Notes under the pieces: model-generated
The model's input: only the letters and a program-made list of their open reading frames with translations
The model's database searches: none
What the model was told of the DNA's origin: nothing
In this document: positions 8,010-15,341 of the stretch, piece by piece
How positions within the stretch are numbered: the stretch's first letter is position 1
Layout of the letters: each line of letters opens with the position of its first letter
From: an uncultured Olsenella sp.
GTDB taxonomy: Bacteria > Actinomycetota > Coriobacteriia > Coriobacteriales > Atopobiaceae
NCBI GenBank assembly: GCA_949291295.1
Contig: CASEVE010000013.1
Location: 21,055-85,054, forward strand
Direction of reading: 5' to 3'
Length of the DNA: 64,000 nucleotides
Translations under genes and position numbers: made by a program

Positions 8010-8555
8010 CTAGCCGCGAAGCATTTGCCAGAGCTTCTCGCGTGCGGCAGGATCGATGCGGTCCTCAAGGCGCATGTGCTGCGTCTGGCGCTCGGCGTTG
8101 GCATGCTCGTATTCCGCGGCAAGGGCGCCCACGTCACTTACGAGCACGTCGCTCGAGATACGCGTCACCGGAACGCCACCCACCGTTGCGCGAATGGTGT
8201 TGTCAGAGGTCACCACCGTCACGACCCGCGGAGCGAGGCGCGCCTCCGTGACCAGGCGCTCGATCACCGTGTCGGCGCTCTCGCCGGCGGGCGAGAAGAC
8301 CATGCGAACGCCGGCCTTGGAGAGGTCCGGCCGCTCCGGGGACACGTTGCCCGCGGCATCAAAGACGATTACGGGAACGTAGCGCCCCTTTGCGTAGGCG
8401 GCAACGTCGGCAACCAGAAGGTCGCGCGCCTGCTCGAAGGGGTCTCCCTCTGCGGTCTCGTCCATGCGGGCGAGGTAGCGCTCGGACTTGTAGATGACGT
8501 TGTAGCCGTCCACAACGAGAAGCTCGCTGGGCTCGGATGCGCGCGAGCTAGGCAT
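8010..8555 (-). CDS. NYN-domain RNase (YacP/Rae1 family)
   Basis: Predicted PIN-like NYN endoribonuclease; the Bacillus homologue Rae1 (YacP) cleaves mRNA at the ribosome. The 181-aa product begins MPSSRASEPSELLVVDGYNV. Acidic residues of the fold are seen in VVDGYNVIYKSE near residue 15, FEQARDLLVADVA, and VVTSDNTIRATV near residue 120. The ATG overlaps the rlmB stop by eight bases (ATGCCTAG), so translation is coupled. Gene order rlmB-yacP matches Bacillus. Confidence 0.92.
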   Translation of the reverse strand: MPSSRASEPSELLVVDGYNVIYKSERYLARMDETAEGDPFEQARDLLVADVAAYAKGRYVPVIVFDAAGNVSPERPDLSKAGVRMVFSPAGESADTVIERLVTEARLAPRVVTVVTSDNTIRATVGGVPVTRISSDVLVSDVGALAAEYEHANAERQTQHMRLEDRIDPAAREKLWQMLRG

Positions 8556-9489
8556 CGGCCTCGCCGCCACACTCCACGCGACGCAGCCACTCGTAGCAGA
8601 GCACCGTCGTGGCCTGGGCCACGTTGAGGGACTCCACGCGCCCGCGCTGCGGCAGGCGGCAGGAGAAGTCGCACTTCTCGGCAACCAGGCGCGAGATGCC
8701 CTCGCCCTCCGAGCCCATGACCAGGGCCAGGCGTCCGCCCATGGGGGCGTGCCAGACGTCCTCGCTTGCATGTTCCGTAGCCGCGCAGGCCCAAAATCCC
8801 GCGGCCTGGAGCTCCTCAATCGCTCGTGCGAGGTTGGGGACCTGCGCGATCGGCAGATGCATGACGGCACCGGCGGAGGTCTTGTAGGCGCCCACGCCAA
8901 CCGAGGCGGAGCGAGCCTTGGCCACGACAACGCCCGCGGCACCCACAACCTCGGCCGTGCGCACGATGGCACCAAAGTTGCCCTGATCGGTCACGTGGTC
9001 GAGCACCACCACAAGCGCGTCGCCCTCCCCGGCACGGGCAATGATGTCCGCGAGTTCGGCATACTCGAAGGGGCGCGTCCGCACAACAACGCCCTGGTGC
9101 GCACCGTGGCTCGAGAGCGCATCAAGTCGCGCGCGCGGCACGCGCTCCACGGGGACGCCGGCATCCTCCAGGCGCGCGGCGATGCGCTCGAGCGCCTGGT
9201 CGCGCTCGCCGGAGCGCTCCTGCACGAGGGCGCTTCTCAGCGGCATCCCGCAGCCAAGCGCCTCCTCAACGGCGCGGCGCCCCTCGATGAGGTCGCCGCG
9301 CTCGCGCTGGGGGCCACGGCGCGCAGCGCCGGGAAGCGGACGGGGCCCGCGGCTTTTCTCGCCGCGCGGGCCCTTGCCCTTGAAGCCACCGGAACGGCCG
9401 GGGGCGCCGGGACGTGTGGGCTGCGGACGCCCCTTGCCCTTGCCGCCGCGAACGTCGCGGCCCGGCGTGCGTGATTGGTTCTTTGCCAT
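8548..9489 (-). CDS. rlmB: 23S rRNA (guanosine-2'-O)-methyltransferase, TrmH/SpoU family
   Basis: SAM-dependent ribose methylase of the SPOUT superfamily, acting by family on G2251 of 23S rRNA. The 313-aa protein has a low-complexity basic N terminus rich in Gly, Arg, Lys and Pro (about residues 1-63). After that come the substrate-binding domain (GRRAVEEALG...) and the knotted catalytic domain with motifs LDHVTDQGNFGAIVRTAE, LVMGSEGEGISRLV and SLNVAQATTVLCYE. The basic tail is longer than in E. coli RlmB and could help rRNA binding. It overlaps the downstream NYN nuclease gene. Confidence 0.93.
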   Translation of the reverse strand: MAKNQSRTPGRDVRGGKGKGRPQPTRPGAPGRSGGFKGKGPRGEKSRGPRPLPGAARRGPQRERGDLIEGRRAVEEALGCGMPLRSALVQERSGERDQALERIAARLEDAGVPVERVPRARLDALSSHGAHQGVVVRTRPFEYAELADIIARAGEGDALVVVLDHVTDQGNFGAIVRTAEVVGAAGVVVAKARSASVGVGAYKTSAGAVMHLPIAQVPNLARAIEELQAAGFWACAATEHASEDVWHAPMGGRLALVMGSEGEGISRLVAEKCDFSCRLPQRGRVESLNVAQATTVLCYEWLRRVECGGEADA

Positions 9490-9548
9490 GGTGCTCCCTC
9501 TATACTTCTAAAGACGCGGCTCGTTAATCCACGCTTGAGCTGAAGTCC

Positions 9549-10805
9549 TCACCCGGCGCGTCGATATTTCAGGCCTCTTCCCACCCCGCTCGTTTCTGCC
9601 AAGCCAAGAGAAATCAGCTGCTTGAGGATCTTCGTGAGTTTGGACCTGCTGAAGCTCACGTGCTGTTCCAGCTCTCCAGCAGGCACGAGGCGAACGGGAC
9701 TAAGCAAGTCGTACACGAGCCGCTGGTCCTCAGTCAAGTCGTTATCTTCCCTCACGAGGGGAAGGATAACCGTTATCGAGTTCTCCGAAATAACGAACTC
9801 GGGCTTCGTCGCACTGCCCTCGTATGCCTTCTTGATTCGAATTACCCCCGTACCAAACGCCTCGATGATATTAAGACGATAGAACACATTTGCCAGGATG
9901 GGGTTACGCATGACAGAGACCCTGCCGCAAAGATACTCCTCCTCGGACATGCCTGTTGGAAGGCCCCCGGGTGAAGAGATCTCTACGCGGTCGGGATACA
10001 TGGATACGCGCACACGCGCTGCGATGTCCCACATTCTATGGACAACGGCATTTGCGAGGGCCTCTCGAAAGGCACTGATTGGTATGGTCTCTACCGCAAT
10101 GCGATGGATATCCTTCACCAGCTCATAGCAGTATGCATCCTTGAAGAGCCGAACCGCCTCGTCAAACTCGGCAAGCACTGAGGCACCCTCATAGGTAGCC
10201 CGCTTGAGTATCACACTGACGCTCTCGCCAAAGCGCGCGACGTCAATCCCGGGGAAAGTGCTTTGATCGGCCAGAATTGCCGCAGCATTGCTATAACCGT
10301 TCGTCGACGAGAGCAGACTCAGTGTCTTAAGGGTATCAGTATTGAACTCCTCAAGGCCCAGCTCGGCTTGCAGTGCCGCTCCAAGGTACGTAAACGCAAG
10401 GTCTTGATTCTCCGCCGGCAACTGCTCGAAATGCAGGTTGCTTCCAGCAAGCGTGAGTCGCGTAAGCTCAACACGGTCTACCTCAACCGTCGCGCTGTCC
10501 GCGCGCTTGTATGCCTTCGCACGGTAGAGATAGGGCGTTGCAGCGCCTGGCATGACCCTGAGCTCAACTGTCGAGGTTTCTGCATGTGTCATGAGGGCAA
10601 ACTCAGGAACGGGAGAGATCGAGTCGTTGATGCGGTTCTCTATGTCCAGGCACGCCTGCGCGGGGTCTTGCAAACCCACCGTCGACCCATCATCAGCAAC
10701 GCCAAAGTAGATTGTCCCGCCGCCGTAGTTTGCAAACGCCGAGACCGTCTTGAGGAACGAGCTGCTGACAGATGTCTTGAACTCAACTGTCTTGGATTCG
10801 CGCAC
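9549..10805 (-). CDS. AlbA_2/Schlafen-like putative DNA-binding ATPase with C-terminal winged helix
   Basis: Accessory protein of 418 aa. N-terminal ESKTVEFKTS...FLKTVSAFANYGGGTIYFGV is the Schlafen AlbA_2 (formerly AAA_4) signature. REALANAVVHRMWD near residue 260 and FGTGVIRIKKAYE near 325 match the RecG-like HATPase_c_4 region. The last 60 residues (LTEDQRLVYDLLSPVRLVP...FSRSKLTKILKQLISLGLAE) form a winged helix. Such proteins are usually called transcriptional regulators or helicase-like, but few have a tested function. It interrupts the conserved rlmB-cysS pair, has visibly lower GC than its neighbours, and has its own iteron cluster upstream. Horizontal acquisition and self-regulation are inferred. 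Confidence 0.85.
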   Translation of the reverse strand: MRESKTVEFKTSVSSSFLKTVSAFANYGGGTIYFGVADDGSTVGLQDPAQACLDIENRINDSISPVPEFALMTHAETSTVELRVMPGAATPYLYRAKAYKRADSATVEVDRVELTRLTLAGSNLHFEQLPAENQDLAFTYLGAALQAELGLEEFNTDTLKTLSLLSSTNGYSNAAAILADQSTFPGIDVARFGESVSVILKRATYEGASVLAEFDEAVRLFKDAYCYELVKDIHRIAVETIPISAFREALANAVVHRMWDIAARVRVSMYPDRVEISSPGGLPTGMSEEEYLCGRVSVMRNPILANVFYRLNIIEAFGTGVIRIKKAYEGSATKPEFVISENSITVILPLVREDNDLTEDQRLVYDLLSPVRLVPAGELEQHVSFSRSKLTKILKQLISLGLAETSGVGRGLKYRRAG

Positions 10806-10839
10806 GCTGCAACCCTCCGTTCGGCCCGCCTAGCTTTCT

Positions 10840-10935
10840 CGTATAGTATACGCAAAAAAGTACGAGCAAAAGTTTGCTCGTACTTTTGCTCGTACAATTT
10901 GGGAGCGAATTAGCAGAAGACCGCACTTGCTCGTA
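10840..10935 (-). promoter_or_regulatory. Iteron operator upstream of the AlbA_2 gene
   Basis: AAAGTACGAGCAAA (10857-10870) and its exact complement (10873-10886) are separated by two bases. A further direct TTTTGCTCGTAC follows at 10884-10895, and TTGCTCGTA at 10927-10935. CGTATA-G-TATACG (10840-10852) is another palindrome, and on the minus strand TATACT within it resembles a -10 box. The start codon of the regulator-like gene is 35 bases downstream, so autoregulation through these sites is a reasonable inference. Confidence 0.6.
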
Positions 10936-10945
10936 TGATGGCGCA

Positions 10946-12424
10946 CTACTCCTTGCGGTGCAGGCGGGCGCCGGCGGCGGTGTCCTCCACCACCAGGCCG
11001 AGCGCGGTGATGCCGTCGCGGATGGCGTCTGCGAGGGCCCAGTTCTTCTCGGCACGGGCGGCCTGACGCGCGGCGAGAAGAACCTCGGCCGCCTCCGCGG
11101 CGGAGTCGCCCTCGTAGCCGGCCTGCTCGCACGCGAGGTCCACAAGACCCGCGGGCAGATCGTCCTCCCCGGCGGAACGGGAGAGGTTGATGCCCACGAC
11201 GTCGGCGAGCTCGCAGAGCATGTCCGCGGCGCGCAGGCAGACGGCCGTTGAGGTGTCGTCTGCAGCCTCCGCCAGGTAGGTGTTGCAGGCCGTCACCAGC
11301 GAGAAGATCGCGGCAAGGCCACCGGCGGTGTTGAAGTCGTCGTCCATCTGGCGGCAGAACTCCTCGCGTGCCTCGTCAATCTGGCGGCCGAGGGCACGGT
11401 CGGCGTCGTTGAGCTCGCCATCCTGAGGCGAGCGCTCGGCCGCCCAGCGCAGGTTGCGCGCACAGGTCTGCAGGCGCTCGAGCGTGCCCGCCACGCCCTC
11501 AAGGCGCTCGAAGGAGAAGTCGAGCGGTGCGCGGTAGTGGGTCTGCAGCATGAGCAGGCGCACGGCGTCGGCGGGGTACTTGTCGAGCACCTCCTTGAGC
11601 GTATAGAAGTTGCCGAGGCTCTTGGACATCTTCTCGCCGTCCACGCGCAGCATCCCGGTGTGCATCCAGGTGTTGGCAAGCGCGGAGTCCCAGGCGCACA
11701 TGGCCTGGGCGGTCTCGTTCTCGTGGTGCGGGAAGATGAGGTCGGCGCCGCCGCCGTGTATGTCGATCGGGGTGCCCAGGTAGCGGTGGATCATCGCGCA
11801 GCACTCGGTGTGCCAGCCGGGGCGACCGTCACCCCACGGGGAGGGCCAGCTGGGCTCGCCGGGCTTGGCGGCCTTCCAGAGGGCAAAGTCGAAGGGGTCG
11901 CGCTTCTCGTCATTGACCTCCACGCGCTCGCCGGCGCGCATCTGATCGAGGTCGCGGCCAGAGAGGATGCCGTAGCTGTGATCAGAGCGCACAGAGAAGT
12001 ACACGTCGCCGGAGGGCACAGGATAGGCGTGGCCGCGCTCAATGAGCTGGGAGATCATCTCCTGCATGGCCTCGATCTCGTGCGTGGCGCGCGGGCGGAT
12101 GTCCGGGTCCAGCACGCCAAAGCGGTGCATCTGCTCGATGAAGGCGGCCGAGCACTCCTCGGCAACCTCTGCGGCCGTGCGGCCGGTCTCGTTGGCGCGG
12201 TTGATGATCTTGTCGTCCACGTCGGTGAGGTTCTGGGCAAAGGTGACCTGGTAGCCCTTGTACATGAGATAGCGACGAATCACGTCAAACGCGAGGAACG
12301 TGCGCGCGTTGCCGATGTGAATCTGGTCGTAGACGGTGGGGCCGCAGACGTACATGCGAATCTTGCCGGGCTCGATGGGCTCGAGCTCCTCCTTCTTGTG
12401 CGTCTGGCTGTTGTAGACGAGCAT
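10946..12424 (-). CDS. cysS: Cysteinyl-tRNA synthetase
   Basis: Class I synthetase charging tRNA-Cys. The frame is open further upstream, but the ATG at 12424 with AAGGAG before it gives [20 protein letters not shown] and a normal 492-aa length. Motifs: [17 protein letters not shown] (HIGH box), the zinc ligands including PGWHTECC and PHHENE, and [10 protein letters not shown] (KMSKS). The C-terminal DALR-type helical domain is complete. It keeps its conserved position near ispF/ispD and rlmB. Confidence 0.98.
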   Translation of the reverse strand: MLVYNSQTHKKEELEPIEPGKIRMYVCGPTVYDQIHIGNARTFLAFDVIRRYLMYKGYQVTFAQNLTDVDDKIINRANETGRTAAEVAEECSAAFIEQMHRFGVLDPDIRPRATHEIEAMQEMISQLIERGHAYPVPSGDVYFSVRSDHSYGILSGRDLDQMRAGERVEVNDEKRDPFDFALWKAAKPGEPSWPSPWGDGRPGWHTECCAMIHRYLGTPIDIHGGGADLIFPHHENETAQAMCAWDSALANTWMHTGMLRVDGEKMSKSLGNFYTLKEVLDKYPADAVRLLMLQTHYRAPLDFSFERLEGVAGTLERLQTCARNLRWAAERSPQDGELNDADRALGRQIDEAREEFCRQMDDDFNTAGGLAAIFSLVTACNTYLAEAADDTSTAVCLRAADMLCELADVVGINLSRSAGEDDLPAGLVDLACEQAGYEGDSAAEAAEVLLAARQAARAEKNWALADAIRDGITALGLVVEDTAAGARLHRKE

Positions 12425-12498
12425 GCGTGCTCCTTGGGTGTCCGGTTGCTGGTCCTGCCAGTATAGCGCGTGGGCCGGACACACTCCGCGCGCGACGT

Positions 12499-12610
12499 GC
12501 GGGGACGCATGGCGACACTTTATAGCGGGAAAGTGTCGGGCGGGGTCCACGCATCAGAAGCGGGGACGCATGGCGACATTCTGCGGGGCCAAAGCGTCGT
12601 TTCGCGTCCA
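12499..12610. repeat. Family F: two copies of a 50-bp repeat, 62 bp apart
   Basis: GGGGACGCATGGCGACA occurs at 12501 and 12562. Each is followed by a small stem (CGACACTTT / AAAGTGTCG in copy 1, weaker in copy 2) and GTCCAC. The rest of the 232-bp cysS-ispF gap holds nothing else recognisable. Confidence 0.65.
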
Positions 12611-12656
12611 CAAAACGCGAACACCGAGAAGGACCTGCGCGCAGCGGGTCCGCGCG

Positions 12657-13136
12657 CTACCGCCCGTCGTCGAGAAGGGCCACGGCCCAGGCGGCGATGC
12701 CCTCCTCGCGCCCCACAAAGCCGAGCCGCTCCGTGGTAGTGGCCTTCACGCCCACGTGCTCGACGTCCACGCCCAGCGCAGCGGCCATGTTGGCGCGCAT
12801 CTGCTCGCGGTACGGCGCGAGCTTGGGGGCCTGCGCCGCTACGGTGCAGTCCACGTCCTGGATGACGAAGCCGCGCTCGCGGGCCAGCCCAGCCACGCGG
12901 GCCATGAGTCCGAGCGAGTCCGCGCCCTCGTAGGCGGGATCGGTGTCCGGAAAGAGCTTGCCGATGTCGCCCGCGCGCATGGCGCCGAGGACCGCGTCCA
13001 TGAGCGCGTGCGCGAGCACGTCCGCATCCGAGTGCCCGGCAAGCCCGCGCTCTGCCGGCACGTCAACGCCGCCCAGTATCAGACGACGCCCCTCGGCGAA
13101 AGCGTGCACGTCAAACCCGTGCCCGATGCGCAACAT
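12657..13136 (-). CDS. ispF: 2-C-methyl-D-erythritol 2,4-cyclodiphosphate synthase
   Basis: Fifth enzyme of the MEP isoprenoid pathway. The 159-aa product has the zinc site DVHAF (Asp and His near residues 8-10) and LAGHSDADVLAHALMDAVLG. It also has FPDTDPAYEGADS and the C-terminal KATTTERLGFVGREEGIAAW signature. It follows ispD in the same direction, separated by a family A repeat cluster; with ispE (25716-26579) the window has three MEP genes. Confidence 0.98.
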   Translation of the reverse strand: MLRIGHGFDVHAFAEGRRLILGGVDVPAERGLAGHSDADVLAHALMDAVLGAMRAGDIGKLFPDTDPAYEGADSLGLMARVAGLARERGFVIQDVDCTVAAQAPKLAPYREQMRANMAAALGVDVEHVGVKATTTERLGFVGREEGIAAWAVALLDDGR

Positions 13137-13152
13137 GTCGACCCCCCCTTGC

Positions 13153-13284
13153 TGACAAAGGTGACAGGGTAAAGTGTCACGAAAGAAAAAGCTGACAATC
13201 TACCCTGTCACCTTTGTCATCTTTCGTGACACTTTACCCTGTCACCTTTGTCACCAACCCTGTCACCTTTGTCATCACCTTTGT
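13153..13284. repeat. Family A cluster with a perfect 33-bp inverted repeat
   Basis: TGACAAAGGTGACAGGGTAA... (13153-13185) is exactly repeated in inverse at 13221-13253. Between them lies another family A unit (CTGACAATCTACCCTGTCAC from 13192), and after them two more partial units with TGTCACCTTTGTC. A transcript of either strand would form a long hairpin between ispD and ispF. Confidence 0.9.
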
Positions 13285-13286
13285 CG

Positions 13287-14072
13287 TCAGCCAATGAGGC
13301 GTCGCTCGAGGGCGGCCTCGGCGAGGGCGAGGTCCTCGGGCAACGTGACTTTGATGTTGTCGCGCGTGGACTCAACCACGCACACACGGCCACCCAGGCG
13401 CTCCACCAGGGAGGCGTCGTCGGTGCCCTGGTACTCGTCACGCACGGCGCTTCGGTGCGCCGCGACGAGCTTTGCCGTGCGAAACACCTGAGGAGTCTGC
13501 GCAGCCCAGTAAAACGAGCGGTCCGGCGTGGCAATGATCGTCGTGCCCTCGACGAGCTTCAGCGTGTCCACCGAGCGCGTGGCGAGAATCGCCCCCGCAA
13601 GCGCCCGGTCCGCGCGCACCGCGGTGCACGCGGCCTCAATCTGCTCAACCTCGATGAGCGGGCGAGCAGCGTCGTGGACGGCCACCAGCTCCAACCCGCG
13701 CGGCACCGCCTCCAAGCCGGATCGCACCGAGTCCTGCCTCGTGGCGCCGGAGGGCGCGAGCACAACCGGCTTTGTGAGGGTCATCCGCGAGAGCACGTCC
13801 TTCTCGACCTCCGCCGCGCGCTCGGGCGCACACACCACCACGATGCGCGCGACTGAGGGCGCGCGGTCAAACGCCATGACCGACCAGCACATGAGCGGAA
13901 GACCGCACAGCTCAACAAACTGCTTGCCGCGCGGGTCTCCAAAGCGCTCTCCGGAACCGCCGGCAACAATGACGGCGCAGGTGTCGGCAGGTGCCTCCTG
14001 GGAGCCCACGCGCTCGGCGCAGACGCTGGGACACGACACGGGAGCGCCCACGGCTACTCCCCCTTGTCCCAC
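13287..14072 (-). CDS. ispD: 2-C-methyl-D-erythritol 4-phosphate cytidylyltransferase
   Basis: MEP pathway enzyme making CDP-methylerythritol. Signature AVIVAGGSGERFGDPRGKQF near residues 33-52, LVAVHDAARPLI in the middle and TDDASLVERLGGRVCVVES near the C terminus are all present. The ATG at 14072 gives 261 aa and overlaps the disA stop by 19 bases. The first 30 residues do not look conserved, so an internal GTG could be the true start. Confidence 0.95.
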   Translation of the reverse strand: MGQGGVAVGAPVSCPSVCAERVGSQEAPADTCAVIVAGGSGERFGDPRGKQFVELCGLPLMCWSVMAFDRAPSVARIVVVCAPERAAEVEKDVLSRMTLTKPVVLAPSGATRQDSVRSGLEAVPRGLELVAVHDAARPLIEVEQIEAACTAVRADRALAGAILATRSVDTLKLVEGTTIIATPDRSFYWAAQTPQVFRTAKLVAAHRSAVRDEYQGTDDASLVERLGGRVCVVESTRDNIKVTLPEDLALAEAALERRLIG

Positions 14073-15133
14073 ATGCGGTGCAGACTGTTGGCAAGGACGC
14101 CGGGGTTCTTGACGCCAATCTCGCCGAGCCGCGACGGGTCGTCGTCCACGGCCTCCAGCACCTCCTGGAGCGAGCCGTACTCGTCCACGATCTTGTCGGC
14201 CATACCGTCGCGCACCACCGAGACGCGCGACAGGGTGCGCAGCCCGAGCGGCGTCATGACAGAGTCCTCTCCCCGGTCGTCGCTGTAGCCCAGCAGCTTT
14301 GCCACAAACTTGGCGGAGCGCAACTGGGTGTTCACGGTGTCGTGCAACCGCTTTCTGATGGCGCGTGCCGCCTCCTCGGAGGAGTCCACCGCGTAGTCTC
14401 TGACCATGAGGGTGTAGGCCTCGTCCATGCCCGCAAGGTACTCCTCGCGCTGCATGCGGGTGGTACGGCCCTCGCTGCCGAGCTGGATGATGCAGTCATC
14501 GAGCTCGTCTCCGGCCGTCATGAGCACCTCGAAGAGATAGAAGATGCTCGTGAGGTCACCGAGGGTGACCACGTTGTCAAGCTCGAGGCTCGTGAGGCGC
14601 AGCAGGCTGCGGTCGAGCTGGGAGCGCGTGTTCTGCATGGCAACGATGAGCTGGTTGACCAGCGAGAAGAGCGCCGTCAGGCTCTTGAGCTCGTAGCCCT
14701 TGCCGTCCACGTAGACGTTTACCACCGAGCGGCGGGAGGAGACGGAGATGACCGTCGCCTTGGTGAGCAGGCTCATGCGCGCGGCGGTACGATGCCGCGT
14801 GCCCGTCTCCGAGGTGGGCAGCGACGGGTCGGGATTGAGGTGGTAGTTCGCGCGCAGAATCTTGGTGAGGTCGCGATCGACCACCACGGCGCCGTCCATC
14901 TTGCAGAGCTCGAAGAGACGGTTTGCCGTGAACGAGACGTCAAGTTTGAAGCCGTCATCACCGGCAGCAAGGACGTTCTCGGTGTCGCCAACGCAGATGA
15001 GTGCGCCAAGTTTGCCGGCAAGAATCATGTCGAGCGCCGTACGCAGGGGCGTGCCCGGCGCCGTCTTCCTGATGGCGTCCTCGAAGCGCTGCTCGCGATC
15101 GAGCGCGCCGTTCTCAAACTGGGAACCGTTCAC
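14054..15133 (-). CDS. disA: Diadenylate cyclase / DNA integrity scanning protein DisA
   Basis: Makes the second messenger c-di-AMP from two ATP and scans for branched DNA. The 359-aa protein shows the DAC domain with MDGAVVVDRDLTKIL (DGA motif, near 80) and TGTRHRTAARMSLLT (RHR motif, near 110). A helical spine follows, then C-terminal helix-hairpin-helix DNA-binding motifs (EYGSLQEVLEAVDDDPSRLG). Full length. It follows clpC and overlaps ispD, the same order as in Bacillus. Confidence 0.98.
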   Translation of the reverse strand: MNGSQFENGALDREQRFEDAIRKTAPGTPLRTALDMILAGKLGALICVGDTENVLAAGDDGFKLDVSFTANRLFELCKMDGAVVVDRDLTKILRANYHLNPDPSLPTSETGTRHRTAARMSLLTKATVISVSSRRSVVNVYVDGKGYELKSLTALFSLVNQLIVAMQNTRSQLDRSLLRLTSLELDNVVTLGDLTSIFYLFEVLMTAGDELDDCIIQLGSEGRTTRMQREEYLAGMDEAYTLMVRDYAVDSSEEAARAIRKRLHDTVNTQLRSAKFVAKLLGYSDDRGEDSVMTPLGLRTLSRVSVVRDGMADKIVDEYGSLQEVLEAVDDDPSRLGEIGVKNPGVLANSLHRMWDKGE

Positions 15134-15235
15134 GTGCGCCCCTCTCGTCGATGGCGGTCAGGTACGAGTATAGCGCCGGGCCCGCCGGCCTTTACTCTCG
15201 GCGGCCAAGCTCCGGCGCTCAGAGACGAACGAGCA

Positions 15236-15336
15236 GGACCGCCGGGCCGGGCAAAGGTCCGCCGCGAGTTCTGCAGGCGCGCCCTATGCGCCGAAGCTGT
15301 CCGAGCGCCGGACCTTTGCCCGACCGCGGCGGTCCG
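15236..15336. repeat. Imperfect inverted-repeat element between clpC and disA
   Basis: GGACCGCCGGGCCGGGCAAA (15236 onward, arm ends 15261) is mirrored at 15310-15336. Both arms share GGACCGCCG and CGGGCAAAGGTCCG. The core is 48 bp. It ends five bases after the clpC stop codon and has no T tract, so it resembles a small dispersed element that could also shield the clpC mRNA end. Confidence 0.7.
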
Positions 15337-15341
15337 GACGG

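Noticed and set aside
10784..10945. Riboswitch upstream of the AlbA_2 gene
   Set aside because: The repeated sites are DNA palindromes and direct iterons at a promoter, better explained as an operator.
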